Below, piece after piece: positions 1 through 7,060 of a DNA stretch of 64,000 nt (positions are counted from its first letter, which is position 1; every line of letters starts with the position of its first letter). The position numbers and the translations under genes were made by a program. Source of the stretch: Limosilactobacillus panis (lineage in GTDB: Bacteria; Bacillota; Bacilli; Lactobacillales; Lactobacillaceae); the NCBI RefSeq assembly GCF_019797825.1, contig NZ_CP081855.1, forward strand, positions 930,001 to 994,000. The letters run 5' to 3'. The notes beneath the pieces are model-generated. The model saw only the letters and a list, made by a program, of their open reading frames with translations, was not told where the DNA came from and made no database searches.

Positions 1-16
1 GGATGGACTTTTTTAG

Positions 17-450
17 TTACTGATTAGTATTGTTGGCTCTCGGCTCAGGTCCAAGCTGAAGTTCAGGCTCATTGTTGGCACTGCGAATACTTTCGGTTAC
101 ACTAGCATGCCATTGATCATATTCTGGTGTTCCTTCTTTATAAGGTGAAGGAATCAGCCCCCCAGGGACCATCTGGGTTTTGAACTCGGCCATCTTTATC
201 ATGAGCAACGTGGTTAACATTACTTTGCTGAGTACCCTGATAAGTCTGTGTGCTATTGCTATTAATAACAGCACTATTAGAAACTTCACTTGAGCTCTTA
301 GTACTTTTCTTAGCCTTCGAGCTAGAATTATCCGATTTTGTTTTGTTTATTTTTTTCAGAGTTATGATTGCTTTGCTGGTGACCACTTCCGCAGCCAGGC
401 AAGCAGCCGCAAAGTAAACACGCTACACAAAATAAACTCAGTCTCTTCAT
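17..450 (-). pseudogene. Prophage lipoprotein gene with two frame breaks
   Basis: Read from the ATG at 450, the gene begins with a lipoprotein signal peptide: positive start MKRL, hydrophobic stretch, and lipobox LPGC with Cys20. That frame stops at a TAA soon after a run of seven A. A second frame (to 138) carries a Ser/Lys-rich linker and ends just after a run of six G. A third frame (to 17) continues with a SPYKEGTPEYDQW segment typical of small lactobacillar lipoproteins. One indel at each homopolymer restores a single protein of about 143 aa. Its place beside the repressor and its lipoprotein nature fit surface-exposed lysogeny proteins, some of which exclude superinfecting phage; that role is inferred. 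Either the gene is decayed or the assembly has two homopolymer errors. Confidence 0.6.
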
Positions 451-460
451 TTCATTCACC

Positions 461-1003
461 TTATTTCAGTAGCTTAACTTCACCGTCTCCTGTGTAAGAG
501 GAGCGGGCAATCGGTGTACCAGTCGAATCTTCAAATTCAACCTGAGTGCCTTCATTAGTACCATTATCGTAACTGTATATCAGTTTTACTAAGCTACGAT
601 ATACAGATTCCTGTTCATTATCAGACATTCCCGTTACTGAGTCAGGAACCACAGCAACAAACTGGTCACCAGAGCCAGTTGAAGGCTTGAGCTTAAAACC
701 TTGCAATTCTTCGTGTTGTGACATTTCTTCATTCAAAGCGTTGCAAGTATTTTTAACCCTTGCCTTGGTGACCTTGATGTCTTCATCTATTGATTTATCT
801 TCTTTCTTGCTCTCAGCTTTAAGACTTGATGAATCTCTTCGAGCTTTCGTTTCCTGCTGTTGCTGATTATTAAGGCCTGTATTAAAAGCCCATAGTCCCG
901 CTAAGCAAAGAAGAACAGCGGCTCCCCTAGCCGGGCGACTTTTTCTATTTGCCCACCAAATATATATTGCGACAAGAATAGCAATGATTCCTATAGTTTT
1001 CAT
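461..1003 (-). CDS. Membrane-anchored hypothetical protein of the lysogeny module
   Basis: A 180-aa protein preceded by a strong ribosome site (AGGGAGG). Two hydrophobic segments lie in the first 45 residues (about 3-18 and 27-43, separated by basic NRKSRPARG). A charged, Gln/Lys/Glu-rich linker follows, then a soluble C-terminal domain from about residue 80 with no motif I recognise. It is likely held in the cytoplasmic membrane. It sits between the broken lipoprotein gene and the CI gene on the same strand and is probably co-transcribed from the repressor promoter, so it should be expressed in the lysogen. Function unknown; superinfection exclusion or another lysogen-benefit role is possible but not shown. 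Confidence 0.7.
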   Translation of the reverse strand: MKTIGIIAILVAIYIWWANRKSRPARGAAVLLCLAGLWAFNTGLNNQQQQETKARRDSSSLKAESKKEDKSIDEDIKVTKARVKNTCNALNEEMSQHEELQGFKLKPSTGSGDQFVAVVPDSVTGMSDNEQESVYRSLVKLIYSYDNGTNEGTQVEFEDSTGTPIARSSYTGDGEVKLLK

Positions 1004-1023
1004 AATAAATTCCTCCCTAAATT

Positions 1024-1671
1024 TTATAGTGGTGCTGAAAACTTAATAGCTTTACCGATGATACGACCTGGATTGTCCTTACTAAGGATAATTGGGTCGT
1101 AATTTTTATTATCAGGCAACAGTAAAATCATATCGCCTTGATGCTTCACACGCTTTAGTGTTGCTTCGGTATCATGATCAACCTGAACGGCAGCAATCTC
1201 GTCATCTTCCACGTCTGGCTGTTGCCGAATGGTTACGATAGCTTTATCGGGGATGGTTGGTTCCATACTGTGTCCCTTACAGCGAAGAGCGAAGAGCGTA
1301 CCACTTGGGACTGGCTTTTCAAAAGTTTCTTCAATATATCCTTCAATATTTTCTTCGGCGGTAATCGGGTCGCCGCAGGCAATCTCACCAATCAGCGGAA
1401 TAGAGCGGCGCTCCAAACCAGCGGGATAAATGATGTTAGAAGGGTTAGTTTTGTTTTGAGTATTTGATACCCCTAAAACATCTTCAGGGGTGGTATGTAA
1501 AGCCGATGCAAATTCATCAAGCCTATTTACTGGAAACTCTCTAGACTTATTGAAATAGAGAGAAACAGTAGATTTTGACATGTTAACTCTACGCGCTAAT
1601 TCACTTATTGAAACTTTCTGTTGATGGCGAAGAGTATCAAGATAATCTATTACTTGTTTGCTATTTCTCAT
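1024..1671 (-). CDS. CI-type repressor, HTH plus S24 peptidase
   Basis: A 215-aa LexA/CI-like repressor that should hold the prophage silent. Residues about 6-65 form an XRE-type helix-turn-helix (ISELARRVNMSKSTVSLYF). Residues about 92-213 form the S24 self-cleavage domain, with the probable scissile site at Cys99-Gly100 (IACGDP), nucleophile Ser135 in GHSMEPT and general base Lys173 in TLKRV. All catalytic parts are present, so RecA-stimulated cleavage after DNA damage and SOS induction are expected. It is divergent from the Cro-like gene, and the intervening 160 bp carry operator-like sites. Family assignment is secure; the exact operators are inferred. Confidence 0.93.
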   Translation of the reverse strand: MRNSKQVIDYLDTLRHQQKVSISELARRVNMSKSTVSLYFNKSREFPVNRLDEFASALHTTPEDVLGVSNTQNKTNPSNIIYPAGLERRSIPLIGEIACGDPITAEENIEGYIEETFEKPVPSGTLFALRCKGHSMEPTIPDKAIVTIRQQPDVEDDEIAAVQVDHDTEATLKRVKHQGDMILLLPDNKNYDPIILSKDNPGRIIGKAIKFSAPL

Positions 1672-1708
1672 TGCTCCAGTTTTTCCTTTCTCAAGTGTCG
1701 GTGACTAT

Positions 1709-1714
1709 ATTATA
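1709..1714 (-). promoter_or_regulatory. Candidate -10 of the repressor promoter
   Basis: On the minus strand this is a perfect TATAAT, 38 bases upstream of the repressor ATG at 1671. The matching -35 is weak and would fall inside or beside the operator-like site at 1722-1739, so repressor bound there could act directly on its own promoter. Confidence 0.5.
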
Positions 1715-1721
1715 GTTTATT

Positions 1722-1739
1722 TGTTCGAGAAAAGAAACA
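1722..1739. promoter_or_regulatory. Operator-like site O1 (18 bp)
   Basis: TGTTCGAGAAAAGAAACA, an imperfect inverted repeat with TGTT/AACA-type ends. It matches the length and end pattern of the sites at 1764, 1800 and 2041 and lies next to the repressor promoter. Confidence 0.5.
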
Positions 1740-1763
1740 ATTTTAGAAAAATACGATATTTTT

Positions 1764-1781
1764 TGTTGACACAAGAGAACA
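1764..1781. promoter_or_regulatory. Operator-like site O2 (18 bp) over the cro -35
   Basis: TGTTGACACAAGAGAACA, with TGTT/AACA ends and the same 18-bp length as the neighbouring sites. It contains the TTGACA -35 box of the rightward promoter, so a protein bound here would block that promoter. Confidence 0.5.
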
Positions 1782-1794
1782 TATGTTGTATTCT
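1766..1794 (+). promoter_or_regulatory. Early rightward promoter (PR-like)
   Basis: A consensus -35 TTGACA at 1766-1771, a 17-bp spacer and -10 TATTCT at 1789-1794, 40 bases before the Cro-like start codon. It is flanked and overlapped by operator-like sites, as expected for the lytic promoter of a CI/Cro switch. Confidence 0.8.
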
Positions 1795-1799
1795 AAAAT

Positions 1800-1817
1800 C
1801 GTTCGATAAAACGAACG
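1800..1817. promoter_or_regulatory. Operator-like site O3 (18 bp, perfect arms)
   Basis: CGTTCG and CGAACG form perfect 6-bp inverted arms around ATAAAA. The site lies between the -10 box and the ribosome site of the Cro-like gene, a typical repressor position. Confidence 0.6.
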
Positions 1818-1833
1818 GAAAGGAGATAGATTT

Positions 1834-2040
1834 ATGGCTTTTAATTTAAACCGGTTAAAAGCAGAAAGGGTTGCTAGGGGGTATACCCAGGCCCAATTTG
1901 CTAATAAGTTACATATGTCTAGAGAAGCATATGCCAAACGTGAAAGTGGAAAAGTCAACATTAGTGTTGAAGAGTTTGCTAACATTTTACGGGCGCTTGG
2001 GTATGATACTAGAAATATGTCTATATTTTTTTGCTCATAA
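1834..2040 (+). CDS. Cro-like XRE regulator
   Basis: A 68-aa protein that is almost entirely one helix-turn-helix domain (residues about 4-60; core YTQAQFANKLHMSREAYAK). Start chosen at the ATG behind GGAAAGGAG. It is the first gene of the rightward operon, divergent from the S24 repressor, and expected to bind the same operators and favour lytic growth. The domain is clear; the Cro role rests on position. Confidence 0.85.
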   Translation: MAFNLNRLKAERVARGYTQAQFANKLHMSREAYAKRESGKVNISVEEFANILRALGYDTRNMSIFFCS

Positions 2041-2058
2041 CGTTCCCAAAAGAGAACG
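2041..2058. promoter_or_regulatory. Operator-like site O4 (18 bp) after cro
   Basis: CGTTCCCAAAAGAGAACG, with inverted CGTTC/GAACG arms and the same length as the three sites upstream of cro. It starts right after the cro stop codon, so it could control readthrough or anchor a DNA loop. Confidence 0.5.
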
Positions 2059-2101
2059 AAAATATCATTTATTTGAACATAGCTAACTAGGAGGTGATGA
2101 A

Positions 2102-2287
2102 ATGAAAGCAAATAAAAAAGACAGTTCCACTGATATTAAGCAGGGAACCATCTCTATAAATGCAACAAAGGTTGAATTCGCTAAGGGGGCATTTAAAGCC
2201 TCTACGATTAAAGTCAACCAGGACGAAGCAAAGCAATCACTTAATTGCTTTCATCAAGATTTAAAAAAGTTGCAATCGCAGCTTTGA
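2102..2287 (+). CDS. Small hypothetical early protein
   Basis: A 61-aa lysine-rich soluble protein with no recognised domain; the C-terminal third (FHQDLKKLQSQL) looks helical. The ribosome site AGGAGGTGATG is near-perfect, the main reason to accept it. It follows the Cro-like gene and its downstream operator-like site, so it should be expressed early. Its last 47 bases overlap, tail to tail, a minus-strand gene that also has a perfect ribosome site. Confidence 0.6.
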   Translation: MKANKKDSSTDIKQGTISINATKVEFAKGAFKASTIKVNQDEAKQSLNCFHQDLKKLQSQL

Positions 2288-2468
2288 CCAAGTTGTTAGT
2301 ACGCTGTTGCTGATAAACATGTTCGTAATTAAGTGGAATATCTTTCTCGCTACTACTATTTTGCTTAACCACGTTCATTAATGCTTGCTGATTTTCTGGC
2401 GTATCGAAAGCTTGATTGAACTGTTTCATGAACTTTGACCATTGATCTTCAAATTCATTATTAGTCAT
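2241..2468 (-). CDS. Small hypothetical protein, convergent to the early operon
   Basis: A 75-aa soluble, Gln/Asn-rich protein (NNEFEDQWSKFMKQFNQAF), mostly helical by composition, with no family recognised. AAAGGAGGTG precedes the ATG with good spacing. It lies on the strand opposite to its neighbours and its 3' end overlaps the small plus-strand gene before it. It may belong to the lysogenic programme, but no promoter was identified. Confidence 0.55.
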   Translation of the reverse strand: MTNNEFEDQWSKFMKQFNQAFDTPENQQALMNVVKQNSSSEKDIPLNYEHVYQQQRTNNLVKAAIATFLNLDESN

Positions 2469-2525
2469 AACACTTCACCTCCTTTATAGGGGATGACTTA
2501 ATTCTAGCAGAAAGAAGGGATAACC

Positions 2526-2765
2526 ATGATGGCGAATAACTGGAAAACCAAACAGCAGATTATGAACGATTACGGCTATTCGGAAGGAACGTTTTACGCC
2601 CGGTGCCAGGAGTGCTGGTCTATGCCAGATTATCGAGATGCCATCATTCATGATGGTGGAGCTTATACCTTCGTGGACGAAGATAAATTTCAGAAGTTTC
2701 TCCGCTATCGTAGCGAGCAATATCGGAAAAGACAACTAGACCCGCATCTTAGGAAGGGAGCATGA
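2526..2765 (+). CDS. Phage DNA-binding protein, excisionase/DUF771-like
   Basis: A 79-aa protein with a winged-helix-like pattern: KTKQQIMNDYGYSEGTFYA resembles the first helices of excisionase and DUF771-type proteins, followed by a basic C-terminus (RKRQLDPHLRKG). Such proteins are common early genes of Lactobacillus and Lactococcus phages just after the switch. A role in excision or early regulation is inferred from fold and place only. The ATG at 2526 follows a weak AGAAGGG. Confidence 0.55.
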   Translation: MMANNWKTKQQIMNDYGYSEGTFYARCQECWSMPDYRDAIIHDGGAYTFVDEDKFQKFLRYRSEQYRKRQLDPHLRKGA

Positions 2766-2766
2766 C

Positions 2767-2865
2767 ATGGAAGGATTATTATTCGCGTGGCCAGCTTTGG
2801 TAATTACGATGATCCTGCTGGCAGCCACAGTTGTATCACTAATAAAGGATCATGAGAGGAGGTGA
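2767..2865 (+). CDS. 32-aa single-span membrane peptide
   Basis: Starts at the ATG at 2767, just behind the stop of the upstream gene, with GGAAGGGAG as ribosome site. Residues 4-26 are one hydrophobic helix (LLFAWPALVITMILLAATVV) and the tail is charged (KDHERR). Its stop overlaps the ribosome site of the next gene. Tiny membrane peptides are common in early phage operons; function unknown. Confidence 0.5.
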   Translation: MEGLLFAWPALVITMILLAATVVSLIKDHERR

Positions 2866-2869
2866 GAGC

Positions 2870-3052
2870 ATGAAATACTTTGCAGGATTTGCACTCGGTG
2901 TTGCGATGACGATTAGCATGATGTACGACTATTTTTCAGTATTTTGCATTCTGCTGTTTGCTAGCTTCGTACTAGCATTAAGCGTCTGCAAGCCAATGAT
3001 GGATAAAGAAGATTACACAAAAAAAAGCTACGACCGCCGCAAACAGTCGTAG
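2870..3052 (+). CDS. 60-aa membrane protein
   Basis: Two hydrophobic segments (about residues 3-20 and 22-42) and a basic tail (KKSYDRRKQS). The start at 2870 was preferred over an upstream ATG at 2852 because GAGGAGGTGAG sits just before it. No family recognised. It forms a pair with the preceding 32-aa membrane peptide. Confidence 0.55.
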   Translation: MKYFAGFALGVAMTISMMYDYFSVFCILLFASFVLALSVCKPMMDKEDYTKKSYDRRKQS

Positions 3053-3089
3053 CAATAGAAAATAAATCATCTAAGGAGAATTATAACAC

Positions 3090-3299
3090 ATGAATGAAAA
3101 TTTGAAAAAAGCGGAAGGATTTCGCGATTATAAGCACCGTCTAAGAAAAATTATGTTTGATGGTTACAAACTGCGCATTGATGATTTACAGCGAGTAGAC
3201 CGATATTTCTGCAACCAGGAACAACTTGACTATAAAATCACTCAATACATGGGCTGGAAGTGGCAAATGCCTAAGAAAGACACGGAGGTGAATGATTAA
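3090..3299 (+). CDS. Hypothetical early protein, 69 aa
   Basis: A basic, soluble, largely helical protein (EGFRDYKHRLRKIMFDGYKL) with ribosome site AAGGAG. Its stop codon overlaps the ATG of the Gp157-like gene, so the two are translationally coupled. I do not recognise a domain. Confidence 0.6.
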   Translation: MNENLKKAEGFRDYKHRLRKIMFDGYKLRIDDLQRVDRYFCNQEQLDYKITQYMGWKWQMPKKDTEVND

Positions 3300-3787
3300 T
3301 GAACCTATTTCAATTAGGACAGCAGTACCAAGAGCTTGCTGATCGTACAGATTTAGACCCTACGTTGTTAGCTGATACCCTGGATAGCATTGATGATACC
3401 TGGACTGAGAAGGTCAACAATATCGCAAAGTGGATTGAATCCCTTGATGCTGATGTTGACTTCCTTACTAAAAAGAAGCGGTCAATCAGCGATGAACTGA
3501 CCTACCGTAAAAATCTGCGGGCCAACCTAATGACCTATCTGACCAGTGCCATCGACGACCGAGAATTGAAGGAAGTCCACACTGATGACTACATCTTAAA
3601 ACCGCGCAATTATAAGCAACGAACGGTCATCGATGATGAAGACAAGATCCCAACTGAGTACCGCAACTACGAGAAATATCAAGGAATGTTCGACGTTGAC
3701 AAGTCGGCCGTTTACAAGGCGTTAAAAGACGGTGAAAACGTTCCGGGTGCACATCTAAAGCCTAATCGGAAGGTGACTATTCGATGA
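3299..3787 (+). CDS. Siphovirus Gp157-family protein
   Basis: A 162-aa protein matching the phage Gp157 family: an N-terminal helical half with a long charged coiled-coil-like segment (residues about 45-95) and a C-terminal half beginning IDDEDKIPTEYRNYE, which carries the family's conserved IP.EY pattern. The family is regularly found in the early regions of lactic acid bacterial phages and has been linked to phage resistance and replication; its biochemical role is not settled. It overlaps the following homing endonuclease gene by 4 bases. Confidence 0.85.
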   Translation: MNLFQLGQQYQELADRTDLDPTLLADTLDSIDDTWTEKVNNIAKWIESLDADVDFLTKKKRSISDELTYRKNLRANLMTYLTSAIDDRELKEVHTDDYILKPRNYKQRTVIDDEDKIPTEYRNYEKYQGMFDVDKSAVYKALKDGENVPGAHLKPNRKVTIR

Positions 3788-4347
3788 AAGAGGCGTGGAA
3801 AGACGTGCCTGGCTACGAAGGGCTATATCAAGTCAGCAATCTGGGAAGGGTTAAGAGCCTATTTCGAGAAGTCTACTACAAAGATGGTAGGATAGGACAT
3901 TTTCCTGAAATGATCTTGAGACAAGGAACTAACCATAAAGGATATAAAGTAGTCTATTTGTCCAAAAGCTCAAGTAAAAAGACTGCATTAGTTCACCGTT
4001 TAGTAGCAAAAGCCTTTATTCCCAACCCCAATTCACTGCCACAAATAAATCATAAAGATGAGGACAAAGTGAACAATACTGCTGATAACCTTGAATGGTG
4101 TAATGCGAAATACAACAACAATTACGGCGGTTATCGAGAAAGAATGTCAAAGACTTTGACAAATGGCCCACTTGCAAAATCAACTCAGCAATTTGACTTG
4201 AAAGGGAAGCTAATTAAAGTTTGGCCTTCAACAATGGAAATACAACGTCAACTAGGGTTCTTTGCATCAAGCATACAGAAGTGTTGCGTGGGCAAAATTA
4301 AAACTGCTTACGGGTACAAATGGAGGTATAGCAATGCCAAAAGTTAA
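3784..4347 (+). CDS. NUMOD4-HNH homing endonuclease
   Basis: A 187-aa free-standing endonuclease. Residues about 3-50 are a NUMOD4 DNA-binding motif (WKDVPGYEGLYQVSNLGRVKS). Residues about 75-115 are the HNH nuclease (VHRLVAKAFIPNP, then INHKDEDKVNNTADNLEWC). The C-terminus (FDLKGKLIKVW, ending YGYKWRY) is NUMOD1-like. All core His/Asn residues are visible. It starts inside the last codons of the Gp157 gene and ends 14 bases inside the ATPase gene, so it is a compact insert between two replication genes, as expected of a selfish homing gene. Its probable target is the Gp157-ATPase junction in phages lacking it. Confidence 0.88.
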   Translation: MKEAWKDVPGYEGLYQVSNLGRVKSLFREVYYKDGRIGHFPEMILRQGTNHKGYKVVYLSKSSSKKTALVHRLVAKAFIPNPNSLPQINHKDEDKVNNTADNLEWCNAKYNNNYGGYRERMSKTLTNGPLAKSTQQFDLKGKLIKVWPSTMEIQRQLGFFASSIQKCCVGKIKTAYGYKWRYSNAKS

Positions 4348-5005
4348 TTGGAATGAAGAAACTAAGCCGAATTACCGTTGGCTGGTCTACGGTGTCCCTG
4401 GGGTCGGTAAAACTTATCTGTCGACTTATTTGAAAGGTAAAACATATCTATTAAGCCTGGATAAAAGTTATAAGCGTATTTCACAGTTACAAGGAACTGA
4501 CATCTGGGAACTAGACCCTGCCAAGCCAATTGAAGATTTATCCGAATTCGTTCGTGAGTTTGACCCTAGTCAATATGACAACTTAGTTATCGATAATCTT
4601 AGTAACTTGCAAAAACTCTGGTTCATTGAGATGGCTAAAGAGTCTAAGAGCGGATTAGACAATAAGATACAACACTTTGGAGAATTCACTAATTGGCTGA
4701 TTCGCTTTATTTCAAAGGCATTCAGCTGGGACGTAAACATCTTAGTTACTACCTGGGAGAAGCAATCTCAAGTGACGGACCCAAGTGGGCAAATGTTCAA
4801 TCAATATGGCCCCGATTTACGAGATTCTGCACGGGACTACTTAATGGGCAACTGTGATGTAGTAGCCCGGTTGATTCAGAAACCGAAAAGCGGTGAGCGG
4901 GGATGCATTCTCCAAGGATCAATCGATACCTATGCAAAGAATCGTTTGGATGATCGAAAGGGATGCAAGGTTGAAGAGCTGTTTGACTTTGATGACAATG
5001 CTTAA
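4334..5005 (+). CDS. Phage nucleotide-binding AAA/RecA-like ATPase
   Basis: A 223-aa ATPase: Walker A GVPGVGKT at residues 20-27, Walker B-like NLVIDNLSNL about residue 80, and a sensor-like ILVTTWEK near 138. This is the phage AAA domain family found with Gp157 and SF2 helicases in replication or recombination modules. The start at 4334 follows TGGAGGTA; a longer upstream reading would lie within the homing endonuclease gene. The stop overlaps the helicase start. Likely a recombination or replication accessory protein. Confidence 0.85.
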   Translation: MPKVNWNEETKPNYRWLVYGVPGVGKTYLSTYLKGKTYLLSLDKSYKRISQLQGTDIWELDPAKPIEDLSEFVREFDPSQYDNLVIDNLSNLQKLWFIEMAKESKSGLDNKIQHFGEFTNWLIRFISKAFSWDVNILVTTWEKQSQVTDPSGQMFNQYGPDLRDSARDYLMGNCDVVARLIQKPKSGERGCILQGSIDTYAKNRLDDRKGCKVEELFDFDDNA

Positions 5006-6353
5006 ACCATATGATTATCAGCAGAAACTGATTGATGAGGCACGGCAAAAACTTGCTGAAAAGAATCAAGGGGTTTTAATTGTCAGTCCCGCTGGCTCAG
5101 GGAAATCTATTGTCATTGCAGAGATTGCTCGATTGACTACTAAGAAGGGTGGACGAGTATTGTTCATCGTTCACCGGCAAGAATTGGTTGACCAGATTAC
5201 AGAATCTTTTAGACAGCAAGATGTGAATTTAAACCAATGTACGATTCTGACTGTCGGTAAGGCTAAAAACCGATTAGGTAAGTTTCCTAAACCAAGCTTA
5301 ATCATTACTGACGAAAGTCACCATAGTCGGGCAAACACCTATCAAAAAATCTATGAGTATTTTGATGATGTTCCAAGGTTAGGATTTACAGCAACCCCGT
5401 GGCGGATGAACGGCAAAGGATTTGCAGACATCTATTCTGCAATGGTTAAAGGGCCAACCGTTAAGTGGTTGGTCGACCATCAAAAACTTGCACCGTATAC
5501 CTATTATTCCGTCAATTTAGCAGATGCTGACAAGCTTCACTTCTCTAGTAACGGTGATTTTAGTAATAAGTCAATCGATGATGCTTTGGGAAGAACCATC
5601 TTCGGTGATGTCGTCAAGACATGGAAGAGAGTAGCCAACGGTCGTAAAACAATTCTTTATGCCCACAGTCGAAAGTACAGCGCTCAAATAGCACAGAAAT
5701 TCTGTGACGCTGGTGTTAAAGCTGTCCATTGTGATTCCAAAACGCCACAGAGAGAGCGTGAAAAGATCATGCAAGACTTCAAAGACGGCAAGATCCTGGT
5801 TCTGTGCAACGTGGATCTAATCTCAGAGGGCTTCAACGTTCCTGACTGTTCATGTGTCATTATGCTTCGGCCTACAGCATCGTTGGTGCTAGATATTCAA
5901 CAGTCAATGCGGTGCATGCGCTATGTGCCTGATAAGAAGGCAATCATCATTGATCACGTTGGCAATTGCTACCGTCACGGCTTGCCATTGTCCCCGCACA
6001 ATTGGACTTTGAAAGACCGTAAACGCAAGAAACGTCGAAAAGCCAACGCAATGGGTCAACCAATCAAGACGTGTCCGACTTGCTACGCAGTCATTCCTGC
6101 ACAGTGCAAGACTTGTCCGGTTTGTGGTGCTGAAATTCCAATTGAAAACAGTGGAATGAAAGAAGAGCGTGATGCAGAAATCGTGAAGATTGATCAGTTT
6201 AAGTTTGTTACTGACTACAAAAAAGCGAGGTATGCACAGATGAAAGCAGAAGAGGCAGCAACGGTTGAAGATCTATATGAGATTGCTAAGGCACGGGGAT
6301 ACAAACCTGGTTGGGCATATGTCCAGGCTAAGAAGAGGGGGATGTTGTCATGA
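4998..6353 (+). CDS. Superfamily 2 DNA helicase
   Basis: About 451 aa, with the order of SF2 (DEAD/DEAH-type) motifs: Walker A SPAGSGKS at residues 30-37, Walker B TDESHH about 105, motif III-like GFTATPWRM, motif V SEGFNVPD, and motif VI QSMRCMR. A C-terminal cysteine cluster (CPTC-x8-CKTC-x2-C) looks like a zinc-binding element. It should unwind DNA in phage replication. The start is either 4992 or 4998; both overlap the ATPase stop and no clear ribosome site separates them, so translational coupling is likely. The last codons overlap the AP2 gene. Confidence 0.92.
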   Translation: MLKPYDYQQKLIDEARQKLAEKNQGVLIVSPAGSGKSIVIAEIARLTTKKGGRVLFIVHRQELVDQITESFRQQDVNLNQCTILTVGKAKNRLGKFPKPSLIITDESHHSRANTYQKIYEYFDDVPRLGFTATPWRMNGKGFADIYSAMVKGPTVKWLVDHQKLAPYTYYSVNLADADKLHFSSNGDFSNKSIDDALGRTIFGDVVKTWKRVANGRKTILYAHSRKYSAQIAQKFCDAGVKAVHCDSKTPQREREKIMQDFKDGKILVLCNVDLISEGFNVPDCSCVIMLRPTASLVLDIQQSMRCMRYVPDKKAIIIDHVGNCYRHGLPLSPHNWTLKDRKRKKRRKANAMGQPIKTCPTCYAVIPAQCKTCPVCGAEIPIENSGMKEERDAEIVKIDQFKFVTDYKKARYAQMKAEEAATVEDLYEIAKARGYKPGWAYVQAKKRGMLS

Positions 6354-7042
6354 AAGGCGTACACAAACATGGAAAGAAATGGACGGCGACCTACGGAGGA
6401 GCAAAAAGAGGAGTACGTACGCAGTTTCACGAGGATTTCAACACCAAAGAAGAGGCTGTTAAGCAAAGACAAAGCTGGGAGAAAAACTTTGGAAAAATCA
6501 ATTACAAACGCAAAAACTATGATGGTTTTGAAAGCAAGTATTGGAAGGTAATTGGTGATTCGCCTAACACCTATCGCTCGCAAAGAATGGTCGTAGCTCG
6601 AAACAAAATTACCGGAGAAGTAAAAGAGCTCAATATTTTTGACATCAAAAAAGGAAAAATGATGTCTAAACAGCTAACTAGAGAAGCTCAACACAAAAAT
6701 GCAAAAGGCATTTATTTCGCCAAAAATGCTAAAAAATGGAGATCACAAATAAGACTAAAAGGAAAAAAGTATGGGTTAGGTAGTTTCAATACAAAAGATA
6801 AAGCAGAAGAAGCATACAGGACAGCTCTACAAAATTTCTTGTCAAACGGTTCCTTACCTAAGCCTAAGCAAGGCGTAGGTAATAGCGTGGGCCACAAATA
6901 TATTTCGAAATCAAGAAACAGTTTTTTCTTTCATAAAACTCTTAACGGGAAAAAGCATACAAAATATTTTCGCACTTTGCCAGATACCCTTGCTTATCGT
7001 AACCAATGGCTAACTGATCACAACTTACCGATTCCAGATTAA
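6350..7042 (+). CDS. Triple AP2-like DNA-binding protein
   Basis: A 230-aa basic protein. At least one segment (residues about 119-160, GIYFAKNAKKWRSQIRLKGK) fits an AP2/ERF-type DNA-binding domain. The beginning (GVHKHGKKWTATYGG) and the end (KYISKSRNSFFFHKTLNGK) are weaker copies of the same pattern, each followed by a tail like F.T...A. AP2 units in phages usually guide HNH homing nucleases, but no HNH, GIY-YIG or other nuclease core is visible here. It may be a nuclease-free remnant of a homing gene or a true DNA-binding protein. It starts in the last codon of the helicase gene. Confidence 0.65.
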   Translation: MKGVHKHGKKWTATYGGAKRGVRTQFHEDFNTKEEAVKQRQSWEKNFGKINYKRKNYDGFESKYWKVIGDSPNTYRSQRMVVARNKITGEVKELNIFDIKKGKMMSKQLTREAQHKNAKGIYFAKNAKKWRSQIRLKGKKYGLGSFNTKDKAEEAYRTALQNFLSNGSLPKPKQGVGNSVGHKYISKSRNSFFFHKTLNGKKHTKYFRTLPDTLAYRNQWLTDHNLPIPD

Positions 7043-7060
7043 TTTTAGGAGGAAAATAAC

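Noticed and set aside
1174..1467. Plus-strand frames within the CI gene
   Set aside because: Mirror frames of the S24 repressor, without ribosome site or protein-like pattern.
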